This document shows, piece after piece, positions 10,597 to 19,176 of a DNA stretch of 64,000 nt (the stretch's first letter is position 1; each line of letters opens with the position of its first letter). The stretch covers positions 41,212 through 105,211 of the forward strand of contig JALKBU010000058.1 in assembly GCA_023091735.1 (NCBI GenBank), written 5' to 3'. A program made the translations under genes and the position numbers. The notes below the pieces were generated by a model. It saw only the letters and a program-made list of their open reading frames with translations. It had not been told where the DNA came from and ran no database searches. The DNA is from Trichomonas tenax (Eukaryota > Parabasalia > Trichomonadida > Trichomonadidae).

Positions 10597-11358
10597 TTAC
10601 TCTGGAGGAGTATTAATTGGGAGCTTTTGAACTTTGAATGTTGGAAGTTCAATTTTATTGTACTCTCCAAATGCTAAAATTTCTTGTATTTGACTTTGAT
10701 GGAGACACTCAGTTCTCTGATCCTGAGTAATGTGTAAGTTGCCCAGAGCTTTCTTATGCTTTTTAGATATTTTATCACATCTAAAGTTGTATTTGTAAAA
10801 TCTTTGTATTGTGCATTCGGACGGATATGATATGCGCTTGGAAACGTATCTCAAAGCTTCTGAAATCGGACGCTTATCGACCTGATCATTTTTCTGTACG
10901 TTTTCACGAATTTGAGCATCGTAGTAATTAGACAATAAAATTGTTTCCTGTTTTTGGTACTCTTCAGCAGTATTAAAGCGGTCAACAGCCTGAGCTCGTA
11001 AAATATTCTTTAACTCTGGGTTATCGAGGTTAATTTTTTCTTCGAACGATGGAGCAAATGGTGGAATGCATTCGAGGATGTCTGAAGAAACAGAATCTAT
11101 TTGTTCTGGCTGATTATTATCTCCATCGTCAGTAAATGTCTCAGTTGAAGCCGCTTTCTTGTGATATTTGAAGACAGTTTCTGGAGTGTCGCTCGGTTTA
11201 TAGTTCATCATGTCTTCTTGAAGCTTCCGTAAAGTTTTCGATGTTGTGTTCAAGCGCTGATAGTTATAGAACTTAATTGTTGGTGGAACTGGAACGAAGT
11301 CCTCAAGTGGCTTCGGCCGGGCCACCTCTTTCGTTTCAAGATGGTCAACTGAGGCCAT
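10597..11358 (-). CDS. Hypothetical soluble protein
   Basis: A 253-residue protein from ATG 11358 (MASVDHLETKEVARPKPLED). It is hydrophilic, with no signal peptide or membrane segment. The N-terminal third is proline-rich (FVPVPPTIKFYNYQRLNT). The middle is acidic, and residues 120-220 are rich in charged helices (LRAQAVDRFNTAEEYQKQE). I recognise no domain. It is divergently transcribed from the kinase at 11466, with 107 bp between the two starts, so the two promoters are packed together. Codon choice looks like its neighbours, and the uninterrupted length supports a real gene. Confidence 0.65.
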   Translation of the reverse strand: MASVDHLETKEVARPKPLEDFVPVPPTIKFYNYQRLNTTSKTLRKLQEDMMNYKPSDTPETVFKYHKKAASTETFTDDGDNNQPEQIDSVSSDILECIPPFAPSFEEKINLDNPELKNILRAQAVDRFNTAEEYQKQETILLSNYYDAQIRENVQKNDQVDKRPISEALRYVSKRISYPSECTIQRFYKYNFRCDKISKKHKKALGNLHITQDQRTECLHQSQIQEILAFGEYNKIELPTFKVQKLPINTPPE

Positions 11359-11465
11359 TCTAAAAATATAAAGCCCTCCCCCTATTTTTATTTTTTAAAA
11401 GGGGTATGAACTGTCAAATATTTTTGTAAACATGCAAAAATAATTTTACAAGTCAAATTTATATA

Positions 11466-12527
11466 ATGACTACTAAGAGACTTGTTGGCAATACTTACAA
11501 GCCAGTGAAAGAACTGGGTCAAGGTACATTTGGTATTGCGTACCTTGCACTTGATGTGAGCACAAAAGACTTCGTCGTTCTCAAGAAAGTCAAAATACGT
11601 GGTGCTGAAGATGGAATTGATCCACAGACAATTCAAGAAATTCGTCAATTTTGCGAAATGGATAATCCTTACATTGTTCGTTTTCTTGGTGCTTTCGCAC
11701 ATTCAAATACAATTTATATTGCAACTGAATACGTTCCACATTCATTATCAGACATGATCAGACCAGACCCGGGAGAGCGTAGATTGAACGCTGCTGATAT
11801 CAAATGCACTATGTATCAATTTTTCAAAGCTTTAGAATATCTTCACGACAACTGGATTCTTCATAGAGATCTTAAGCCTGCCAACATCCTTATCTCGCAC
11901 GATGGCACACTTAAATTGATTGACTTTGGTTATTCTTGCGACTATCCAGCAGATACAGCAGATATGGGTGAAGGTGTTACATTATGGTACAGAGCACCAG
12001 AGCTTTTGTTTGGTGCCAGCAGAGTTGGTCCAGCTTTGGATATATGGAGTGCTGGCTGCATTTTTGCTGAATTGCTTTTAATGAGGCCATTATTCCCAGC
12101 TCCAGATGATCTTGGTGTCATGCAAGGTATAACTAACCTCCTTGGCCCGATGTTATGGCCAGGATGTGATCAGTTACCAAAATTCCGAGAAATCACACCA
12201 CAAAATCAAATTCCTCCATTAGATGTTACTTTCAGAGGTATAGCTGGTCACGACACATTAGATTTACTTGCCAAGTTGTTGACAATTGATCCATCAAAGA
12301 GAATAACTGCCACAGAAGCACTCCAACACCCATATTTCAGTGTTTCTCCAGAAGCTACAATTCCATCAAAGCTTCCACTTCCTAAGAAGAATAAGACAGT
12401 TGGTCCATTGTCTTCTCTTTCTTCCTTGAACACAGGTTTCTCTGCTCTCACAAGCAGAACAATCATTGCTCCTGGTTCATCTTTGCTTAGAACTCGCCAA
12501 TTGACAAAGAAGCCAGATGCAGCTTAA
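11466..12527 (+). CDS. CMGC protein kinase, CDK7-like
   Basis: A 353-residue kinase from ATG 11466. The glycine loop is GQGTFGIAY (residues 18-26). The beta-3 lysine is in VVLKKVK, and the C-helix DPQTIQEIR replaces PSTAIRE. The catalytic loop HRDLKPANILIS, a DFGYS metal site, LWYRAPELLFGA and the KRITATEALQHPYF end are all present. The closest match is CDK7, through APELLFGASRVGPALDIWSA, CIFAELLLMRPLFP and the SKRITATEAL stretch. CDK7 is the TFIIH kinase and CDK-activating kinase. The activation-loop position that is Thr170 in human CDK7 aligns with Met in ADMGEGVTLWY. A serine- and threonine-rich tail of about 60 residues follows the kinase domain. It starts 107 bp from the divergent gene at 11358. 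Confidence 0.85.
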   Translation: MTTKRLVGNTYKPVKELGQGTFGIAYLALDVSTKDFVVLKKVKIRGAEDGIDPQTIQEIRQFCEMDNPYIVRFLGAFAHSNTIYIATEYVPHSLSDMIRPDPGERRLNAADIKCTMYQFFKALEYLHDNWILHRDLKPANILISHDGTLKLIDFGYSCDYPADTADMGEGVTLWYRAPELLFGASRVGPALDIWSAGCIFAELLLMRPLFPAPDDLGVMQGITNLLGPMLWPGCDQLPKFREITPQNQIPPLDVTFRGIAGHDTLDLLAKLLTIDPSKRITATEALQHPYFSVSPEATIPSKLPLPKKNKTVGPLSSLSSLNTGFSALTSRTIIAPGSSLLRTRQLTKKPDAA

Positions 12528-12922
12528 TAATTGTTTTAAATAGAATCTTTTATACATTATTAATAACCAACGAAGTCTTTCTAATTATTTTTTATTTCCA
12601 ATTTCCCATCAAAATTAATGTTTGAAAAATGATGTGATTTTACTGATTCTTTATTGCTTTATACTTCATTTAAAGAACCAAACAATGGAGTTATAGATAC
12701 TATTCATTGCTATAATAGAACAAATTGTTTAACTCTTTGATCTGTAACAAAATAGCAAATCTTTTTCATTGGTCTCCTAACTGTCTTGTGTTTTACTATA
12801 AAATGCATTTTTGGTGTGTTTTCGGATGGAAATTGGTCACTGTAATGATGCTAGCTTTAATAAGATGTAGATTTTTGTCGAGGTTCGAAAATGAAGGGGT
12901 TTTGTCAAACATATTTTAGGTG
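12528..12922 (+). other. Intergenic spacer, kinase to PAP2 gene
   Basis: AT-rich spacer. A 64-codon plus frame at 12725-12919 begins at TTG and ends two codons before the PAP2 ATG; I see no family signature in it. No other feature is visible. Confidence 0.5.
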
Positions 12923-13675
12923 ATGAAACTTTTCAAGACTTTCACATCTGAATTCACATATTTTTGGAAGTCATTTCTCGACAACTTGCCGGAATGGTTT
13001 GCAACAATATGTTTAGGCCTCGTTTCTGTTGTTATTGCGTTAATGATTGAGCCGAAACAAAGAATTGCTTTCTTCGAAAACTTCAATGAACGGTATCCTT
13101 ACTCGGGGGAGACTCTTGGAGTCCCAGTTGTTGCGATTCTCATTATTATTTTACCATGCGCCGTTTTAGGAATATTAACATTAACATATCCTCGAAGAAT
13201 GGACCTATGCTTGGCAGCAATGAGCTTAGCACAATCTCTATGTTTAACTCTTCTCATTACTGAAGCATTAAAGGTTACAGTTGCCCGTCCACGACCAAAC
13301 TTTTTCAGTTACTGCCAGTACAACGAAGAATACAAGAAGTGCACAGGCCCAGTATCTCATAAACGTGATGCTAGGCTCTCTTTCCCATCTGGACATGCAT
13401 CAAACTCTTTCGCAACAGGAACTTGGATGTGCTTGTTTTTAGGACAGTTCTTCCAAAAGGGAGAAGAAATATGGTGGATTGTACTTCGTTTCATACCGAT
13501 AATGATCGCGACATTCATCGCTGCAACAAGAATCACAGATTACATGCACCATGTCAGTGATGTTGTTGGTGGAGTCATTATCGGTATTGGATGTTCCTCT
13601 CTCATATTCAATTCACAGGCAAACAGGATTTTCATGACAGATCGCAAACGCGAAGATCCAATGTTCCAACTTTGA
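12923..13675 (+). CDS. PAP2-type phosphatidic acid / lipid phosphate phosphatase
   Basis: A 250-residue membrane protein from ATG 12923 (MKLFKTFTSEFTYFWKS); the codon before it is GTG, so the ATG is taken. The three PAP2 motifs are present in order: KVTVARPRP (about residues 115-123), PSGH (about 154-157) and the Arg..His..Asp motif in TRITDYMHHVSDVVGG (about 202-217). About six hydrophobic helices surround them, as in LPP/DPP1 enzymes that dephosphorylate phosphatidate, lyso-phosphatidate or diacylglycerol pyrophosphate on the lumenal or external face. The catalytic Arg, His and Asp residues are all present, so it should be active. The length is usual for the family. Confidence 0.9.
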   Translation: MKLFKTFTSEFTYFWKSFLDNLPEWFATICLGLVSVVIALMIEPKQRIAFFENFNERYPYSGETLGVPVVAILIIILPCAVLGILTLTYPRRMDLCLAAMSLAQSLCLTLLITEALKVTVARPRPNFFSYCQYNEEYKKCTGPVSHKRDARLSFPSGHASNSFATGTWMCLFLGQFFQKGEEIWWIVLRFIPIMIATFIAATRITDYMHHVSDVVGGVIIGIGCSSLIFNSQANRIFMTDRKREDPMFQL

Positions 13676-13787
13676 GCTCCTAAAACCAAACCAATGTTCC
13701 TATTATCTCTTGTTTTATAAATAAACTATTTTATTAACGTCGAATAAAATCAAAACGCATTTTGTTATGCAAAGTGACAAAATCTAA

Positions 13788-13837
13788 TTTGTAAAGCGCC
13801 AAAAATATTTTGTAAAGAGTCATATTATTTTGTAAAG
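13788..13837 (+). repeat. Three TTTGTAAAG repeats upstream of the Rrp45 gene
   Basis: TTTGTAAAG occurs at 13788-13796, 13809-13817 and 13829-13837, about 20 bp apart. A related AAAGTGACAAAATC lies at 13771-13784 and AAAGTGATAAAAAG at 13833-13846. The block ends 44 bp before the Rrp45 ATG, so a promoter role is plausible. Confidence 0.5.
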
Positions 13838-13880
13838 TGATAAAAAGGCAAATATCAAAGAGACAAAAATTTTTATAAAA

Positions 13881-14825
13881 ATGGAGGGGAATGCACCATT
13901 CTTTGTATCAAAGAATGAAATCCGCTCTACACGAGAGATGCTTACAAGTGGCATTCGTCCTGATGGAAGAGATCCACTGCAACCGAGACCTCTAAAAATC
14001 GATTTTTCCGATGGCGCGTGCATTGTTAAACTTGGAAACACAATTGTTTCCTGCAGAGTTATCAAGAAACAAGTTCTCGCTGACGAAAATCATCCAAATC
14101 AAGGATTTTTCTCGATCGGTCTCGCAGCAACTCACAAACTCGAATCAAATTTTCGTGCAGAAACATTAAATGCAGTTCGTGATATGTTCAAAATGAATAA
14201 TGCACTCGATTTAGAATCTCTTGTGATTGAAATTGGCAAGCTAGTTTGGGAATTACGTTGTGAAATTGTGATTCTCGAAAATGACGGCGGATTATTCGAA
14301 GCAATGACTATTGCTGTTGCATGCAGCATACTTGCAACAAAATTACCATCAACACGTGGCGATAGACCAGTTACATTACATCACATTCCAGTTCCTATCA
14401 CATTTGCTTTCATTGATCAAAGAACGAAGTTCATTGACCCAACAATACTCGAAGCATTATCGTGCGACGGTTTTATTACAATATTTGCAAATGCTCAAGG
14501 TGAGATTTGCTCAATTCGTAAGAATGGCGGTGTTACAGTTCCATCAATTGTCTTAGACAACTGTATTGATATCGCTGTTGACTTATCTAAACAATGGCAT
14601 ATTAATATTATGGATTGCATGGGCAATGATGCTCCACCACTTCTAAAAGCAATTGTTAGTTATAGCAACCAGCCTCCTGTTGCTCCAAAGCCTGCTGAGG
14701 AACTTCAAAAGGAGGTTGTTAAGGAAATGAAGAAAGATAACCCAGAAGTTCCTCAAGAACAGAAGGAAGAGAACGAATACAACGAGGATGATGTTAGCGG
14801 TATTCTTGGTGTCTTTAGTTTCTAA
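13881..14825 (+). CDS. Exosome complex RNase PH-type subunit Rrp45 (EXOSC9-like)
   Basis: A 314-residue protein from ATG 13881 (MEGNAPFFVSKNEIR). Residues 20-60 (SGIRPDGRDPLQPRPLKIDF, then IVKLGNTIVSCRV) are the RNase PH opening. LDLESLVIEIGKLVWELR, DGGLFEAMTIAVACSILA and the TLHHIPVPITFAFI strand match Rrp45/EXOSC9 more than Rrp41, 42, 43 or 46. In eukaryotes this ring subunit is catalytically inert and holds the nine-subunit exosome core for RNA decay and processing. The last 50 residues are lysine- and glutamate-rich, as in Rrp45 tails. The frame is intact. The upstream block of TTTGTAAAG repeats may be its promoter. Confidence 0.9.
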   Translation: MEGNAPFFVSKNEIRSTREMLTSGIRPDGRDPLQPRPLKIDFSDGACIVKLGNTIVSCRVIKKQVLADENHPNQGFFSIGLAATHKLESNFRAETLNAVRDMFKMNNALDLESLVIEIGKLVWELRCEIVILENDGGLFEAMTIAVACSILATKLPSTRGDRPVTLHHIPVPITFAFIDQRTKFIDPTILEALSCDGFITIFANAQGEICSIRKNGGVTVPSIVLDNCIDIAVDLSKQWHINIMDCMGNDAPPLLKAIVSYSNQPPVAPKPAEELQKEVVKEMKKDNPEVPQEQKEENEYNEDDVSGILGVFSF

Positions 14826-15234
14826 CTTATATATTTTTTAGCTTTTATATAGAGATTCATAAAAATAGAATTATTCTTTGTTTTTTCTCACTCATCACAT
14901 GTTTTTGCTTACCAAAAGAATGCATCTGACAAGTTCTCATTGCTATTGATTTATTCATCTGAAATTGATTCAATTTAATCATTATTAATATATTCTGAAC
15001 ATATTTACATGACTCGCTGATAAATGTGTGATTGTTAGTATAGGAATCAGATTCTTAACACATTGATTTTGAATTGATATTGATTTGATTTTGTCATTTT
15101 TTTCGAGATAATGGAAATCTTAAACATGAAAAATCTCTTTTAGGTTGCCAGAAGCTATTGTGAGTGGTTTTTGGAGTTTTTGAATAAGGTTGAATAAGGT
15201 TGCCATCAAAATCAGTTACTTTTTAGATTTTTTC
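14826..15234 (+). other. Intergenic spacer
   Basis: AT-rich spacer with no supported gene. TGAATAAGGT is tandemly duplicated at 15181-15200, 35 bp before the next ATG. TCAGTTACTTTTTAG at 15212-15226 is a possible initiator-like sequence. Confidence 0.5.
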
Positions 15235-15606
15235 ATGGGTTGCTGCGGCTCTAAGCAGTACGAGCACCTTCAATTTGATGATCCACAACCAATAAAGAAT
15301 CCACCAGGATACTATACTCGAAGGCAGCCGAGGCCTAACGAGGTTGAGGAACTTGCAGAAGCTTTATCTCTCGAAACATTCCAAAAAAACAGATCATTCT
15401 TATTGAGGAAAGTTGACGACATCGAACTCGATAATTCAAAAGTTGTTTTACTGTTACGATCTCTTAAACTGGACTCCGAAAGAATCGAATTCATCAAAAT
15501 TTATCACGCAAACTTCAAGAATGTTAAGCCCAATGATGTCATTCAGACATTTAGAAATCAAAATAAATTCGATGAAGTTGACAAATTCATGAGCGTACGT
15601 CCATAA
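15235..15606 (+). CDS. Small N-myristoylated protein, DUF4476-like
   Basis: A 123-residue protein. The frame is open further upstream only from a TTG, and ATG 15235 gives MGCCGSKQYEHLQ, a strong N-myristoylation signal (Gly2, Ser6) with palmitoylatable Cys3 and Cys4, which decides the start. Residues 40-120 are helical, with EALSLETFQKNRSFLLRKVD, KVVLLLRSLKLDSERIEFIK and NVKPNDVIQTFRN, the spacing seen in DUF4476 domains that follow short membrane-anchored leaders. A role at the inner plasma-membrane face is inferred from the lipid signal; the biochemical function is unknown. Confidence 0.7.
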   Translation: MGCCGSKQYEHLQFDDPQPIKNPPGYYTRRQPRPNEVEELAEALSLETFQKNRSFLLRKVDDIELDNSKVVLLLRSLKLDSERIEFIKIYHANFKNVKPNDVIQTFRNQNKFDEVDKFMSVRP

Positions 15607-15699
15607 TTTAACAAATTTCTTTCAGAAATTCTTTTTAAATAAATATTACCGTATTTCTATCATATATAAATACAAACAAATTTATTTAATAAACAAGTT

Positions 15700-17052
15700 T
15701 CAAACAGATATATCATCTTCATCAGGGTGCAGTTTTCTTCGCATTTTTTCATCTGTTTCAAGAATACATGGAGATGCAGGCAGTTTCATTCCTTGGGACC
15801 AATCTATTCCTGCCTTGTGCTTTAATTCATTGACGTTAATTCGTTTTATCTCTGACATCGTTAATTTCTTTGGTTCAGCACCATTGACATCTGTATCTTC
15901 AATCATTTGGTACTGGTCTTCTGACTTCTCAGATCTTAATCTGAAAATGAAGCACATGAAAGTCAACATCATGACTAAAACGATGTCTAGGACAAATTGC
16001 TTCACCCAAAATAGGACACTCACGAAAATAGTGACAACAATTCGAGCGATTACGAAAATACAGCAGACAACTACCGAAAATTTGAGATAGATGAAAACTC
16101 GGTATTTTGCGTAAATAGGTGTCGATTCTGGATTGATGCCGGCTTCTGATATAATGTATAGATATGCGAGGAAGTGAAGACGTGAGTGATTGATACTTAA
16201 GATTAATTCTCGAATAAATAATGCAATTGTAATAACTGCAATGATAGAAAGCACAGAATCAGCTGATTTCAAGTTCGCAAACGTCAATAAACAGTTAAAT
16301 GCCGTATAACAAATGGCATATAATATTGAAAAAAATATTTCTTTGCAAGAGAGCGATACTCTATACACGCACCACCCTTTGGCAGCCAAGAGGAGTGTTA
16401 TGAATAGTCCTGATATATATAACACATTAAGAACGATTTGGGTGATTGCTGTTGATGTCGCTGCGTTGTCTTTGGACAGCATTATGAATTCTATGTAACT
16501 CGACACATGGTACATGAGACCAAGAATGATGCACACTGAAATAAAATAGTGTATTTTGATCTGCACATTGCAATGCATGAACCAATTAATTGTCCAAATA
16601 ATAAGAAGGAAAGAGTAATATATCATTATACCGAAATGAGACCAATCACTGCCGATCCAGCGATAGTCTAGAAACGAAGAAGGATTAATAAAAATTTCTT
16701 CAATCGTGACTTTTGTTGTGTTCGATGCACAGTTGTATATGATGGGTATATATACACTCTTTTTGGGGATTACTCCTGAAAATTGGTAAGTATCCCCATG
16801 ATGAACGTATGTTTTAAAGTCAGGGACCGGAGGAGCGCCCTGACAAAGGCTTTTGACACGTGTAGATATAAGAAAATCAAACGGATAGTCTTTTTCGGAT
16901 AATAATGCGTAATATAATTGCGGTGTAAGGACATCTGTGAATGTAACATTAAAAGTCGCGTTGACACTGAACCCGAACGAGTCTAGGATGTATATATCTC
17001 CGATTGTGTCGATCTTCCTGATGTATCGATATAGTAATAAACATAATAACAT
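15700..17052 (-). CDS. GOST-family seven-TM protein (GPR107/TMEM87-like)
   Basis: A 450-residue protein from ATG 17052 (MLLCLLLYRYIRK); upstream codons lead only to a TTG. The N-terminus is a hydrophobic signal, followed by a lumenal beta-rich domain (residues 20-150) with NATF, NVTF and NTTK sequons. Seven hydrophobic helices follow, including YYSFLLIIWTINWFM, YHVSSYIEFIMLSKDN and the LLLAAKGWCVYR turn typical of the Lung_7-TM_R domain. The cytosolic tail is charged. GOST proteins (GPR107, GPR108, TMEM87) act in Golgi and endosome trafficking. The order of domains and length fit the family; which member it resembles most cannot be decided by eye. Confidence 0.75.
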   Translation of the reverse strand: MLLCLLLYRYIRKIDTIGDIYILDSFGFSVNATFNVTFTDVLTPQLYYALLSEKDYPFDFLISTRVKSLCQGAPPVPDFKTYVHHGDTYQFSGVIPKKSVYIPIIYNCASNTTKVTIEEIFINPSSFLDYRWIGSDWSHFGIMIYYSFLLIIWTINWFMHCNVQIKIHYFISVCIILGLMYHVSSYIEFIMLSKDNAATSTAITQIVLNVLYISGLFITLLLAAKGWCVYRVSLSCKEIFFSILYAICYTAFNCLLTFANLKSADSVLSIIAVITIALFIRELILSINHSRLHFLAYLYIISEAGINPESTPIYAKYRVFIYLKFSVVVCCIFVIARIVVTIFVSVLFWVKQFVLDIVLVMMLTFMCFIFRLRSEKSEDQYQMIEDTDVNGAEPKKLTMSEIKRINVNELKHKAGIDWSQGMKLPASPCILETDEKMRRKLHPDEDDISV

Positions 17053-17667
17053 AATTTTTTGAAAATTTTTAATTGAGAAGTTTACGACATCAAAATTGCT
17101 CAATATTTGCCGAAAAGAGAGTTTTCATGGTGAGAGCAATGTTTTAGAGTATTCACACGCTTCTTTTCGATTTGAATTTGTTTCCGAGAAATTGTGGCTT
17201 TGACACCCATTTTTTATTCGAGGTATCGTCTCTTTATGGCGAGAAATTAACAAACACGCGAAAAAATCAATATGATAAGGTTTAGAATCAGTCGATAGAG
17301 TAAATCGCAAAAACAATGTAACAGTTTAAAAGGTATGGTGATGTACTATATATTGTATCAATAAAAAGGTCAAAATGCCAAATTTGACTTAATTTTTTGA
17401 GGATCGGAATTTATTACAATTAAAAGCATCATCAAACACATAATTTGATTTCGTGTCTATTTTTGAGCATCTTGTATATCACGGATCAGCCGGATTAGAT
17501 AACTAAAACTTTGACATTTTAACTCGATGAATAATCTTACAATATATTTTCAAATTTGTAGCGCTATATCTAAAGTTGTTGCTTTTCATATTTTGATTTC
17601 GGTCGTATTATTAGGAAATATGTAAATTTATACTGATATTCAAACATTTATCAAAATATGATAATTA
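17053..17667 (-). other. Intergenic spacer
   Basis: A long AT-rich gap between two minus-strand genes. A 63-codon minus frame at 17125-17316 shows no family signature and is treated as chance. Nothing else is identified. Confidence 0.5.
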
Positions 17668-19020
17668 TTAGTTCTTCTTTGTCTTGAGAAGTTTCTCCTG
17701 CGATGAAGAAATTATCGCGAAAAGATTGTCAACTTTCCTCTCGAGTCCGAGTTCTTCGTAAGCCTTAGGGCAGTTCTTCTTCTGTACCGAAAGGAAGTTG
17801 ATATATGTCATGATCTTACCTATGCGAACTTCTGCTTCTTTTGTGATGCCGGCCTTCTGAGATATGAGCTTCTTGCTGTAAACAGCGTACCACTCGAAAA
17901 TGAAATCATATGTCATTGAAACGAGTGATGTTAGCTCATCGCCAGAAGGAACCCAACCTGAAACACGCGAAACGAGATTGTCGAATGCCTCGATGTTGTA
18001 TTTATCTGAGAAATCGAGAAGAATCTGTAAATATTTCGTTGTCGTTTCTTGGTCCTTGTAGGCTGTTGAAATGAGTGCGAGCGGCATTGCAATCTTGTAT
18101 TTCCTAATGTAATCGAGTGCTTGGCTTCTAATGATTGAATCTCTGATCAAGTCTCTGTGTTTCATAGAGCTTCGTTTCATTCTTGTTTTACCAAACACTG
18201 TTGCCATCTTCCATGCACCAGAGTTCCTTTCCCACAAGAATCCATTTGGCTGTCCGCATAACCACCAGATTGTGTTTTGTGCAGCTGTACTCATTCGTTT
18301 CTTAAGATCTTCGCCGTTGAAAAGAGATGTCATGCTTCCGACAGTGACATCGAAGCCGATGATCTGTGGTGATTTCGTGAGAGAAAAGTCCATTGCTGTG
18401 CAAAATGGAATTTCCGCCAATTCAGGATCTTCCTTGAATTCGAACTGTATGAGCATATCGAGAGACACAGTGAGATTGTTGAACGAAACATTGACGTCAA
18501 TTGGTGGATTCTTCAACGTCAGAGTTGAATTTAGCACGAATGATGGGTAATAAATCGCCTGGAGCTCCATGAGAATGGATTTATTCGCGGCGTGCGGTTT
18601 TTCTGAGACTTTGATGAAAGTAATTTGTGGCGAAGTATTTCCTAATTTGATTTCTTTGAGAATGAGCTTGTCCAAGTACGGAATCTTCTGTTGGTCGACA
18701 ACCCACTGCAAGCTTTCTTTGAATTGTTCAACACGTTCTTGTGAAAAAATATTTGGCCATAAAATCTTCAAAAACTCTGTCATATAATTTGCCGCTTCTT
18801 CTTTTCTGACCTTTGGCTTTGCAAATTTCTTATTTACTTCCTCCTGCGTGTTTAACATTTTATATTCTGGCGCAATATTGAGAATATAAAACACTGGAAC
18901 GAAGAAGAAACATATAAACAGCATTCCGTGCATAGAAAAGAACAGTGATAGCGTTGATATAACTGTTAGAAGGGCAATCTTCTGGAAGAATAAGTTCTTT
19001 GGGTTTACTCCTTTATCCAT
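17668..19020 (-). CDS. SMP-domain membrane-contact lipid-transfer protein
   Basis: Taken from ATG 19020 (MDKGVNPKNLFFQK), 450 residues. An in-frame ATG at 19083 would add 21 residues, but TCACTTTT lies at 19077-19070 between the two, so the downstream ATG is favoured. Residues 14-50 form a hydrophobic hairpin. Residues 75-270 are an SMP domain like that of tricalbins and extended synaptotagmins: NYMTEFLKILWPNIFSQERV, KIPYLDKLILKEIKLGNTSP, the FVLNSTLTLKNPPIDV region and IPFCTAMDFSLTKSP. The SMP fold carries glycerolipids between the ER and other membranes. No C2 domain follows; instead there is a helical region of about 170 residues, which is unusual for E-Syts. Confidence 0.8.
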   Translation of the reverse strand: MDKGVNPKNLFFQKIALLTVISTLSLFFSMHGMLFICFFFVPVFYILNIAPEYKMLNTQEEVNKKFAKPKVRKEEAANYMTEFLKILWPNIFSQERVEQFKESLQWVVDQQKIPYLDKLILKEIKLGNTSPQITFIKVSEKPHAANKSILMELQAIYYPSFVLNSTLTLKNPPIDVNVSFNNLTVSLDMLIQFEFKEDPELAEIPFCTAMDFSLTKSPQIIGFDVTVGSMTSLFNGEDLKKRMSTAAQNTIWWLCGQPNGFLWERNSGAWKMATVFGKTRMKRSSMKHRDLIRDSIIRSQALDYIRKYKIAMPLALISTAYKDQETTTKYLQILLDFSDKYNIEAFDNLVSRVSGWVPSGDELTSLVSMTYDFIFEWYAVYSKKLISQKAGITKEAEVRIGKIMTYINFLSVQKKNCPKAYEELGLERKVDNLFAIISSSQEKLLKTKKN

Positions 19021-19069
19021 TTTTTGAATTATTTTAGGGTAATAAAAAAAATATTTGGGGTCTTTACAT

Positions 19070-19077
19070 AAAAGTGA
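19070..19077 (-). promoter_or_regulatory. TCACTTTT initiator-like motif of the SMP gene
   Basis: TCACTTTT on the minus strand, 50 bp before ATG 19020 and downstream of ATG 19083. If it marks the transcription start, the first ATG is not in the mRNA. An ATG immediately after it meets a stop one codon later. Confidence 0.45.
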
Positions 19078-19176
19078 CAACATTATAAAATAGGGTCATT
19101 CACAATTATTTAGGGGGTATTAAAAAAATACATTAATTCATTATTAAAACACCAACTTGATGTATAATTAATATCT

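Noticed and set aside
12725..12919. 64-codon frame before the PAP2 gene
   Set aside because: Starts at TTG, no signature, ends at the PAP2 leader.
17125..17316. 63-codon minus frame
   Set aside because: No ATG-proximal promoter motif, no family signature, in an AT-rich gap.
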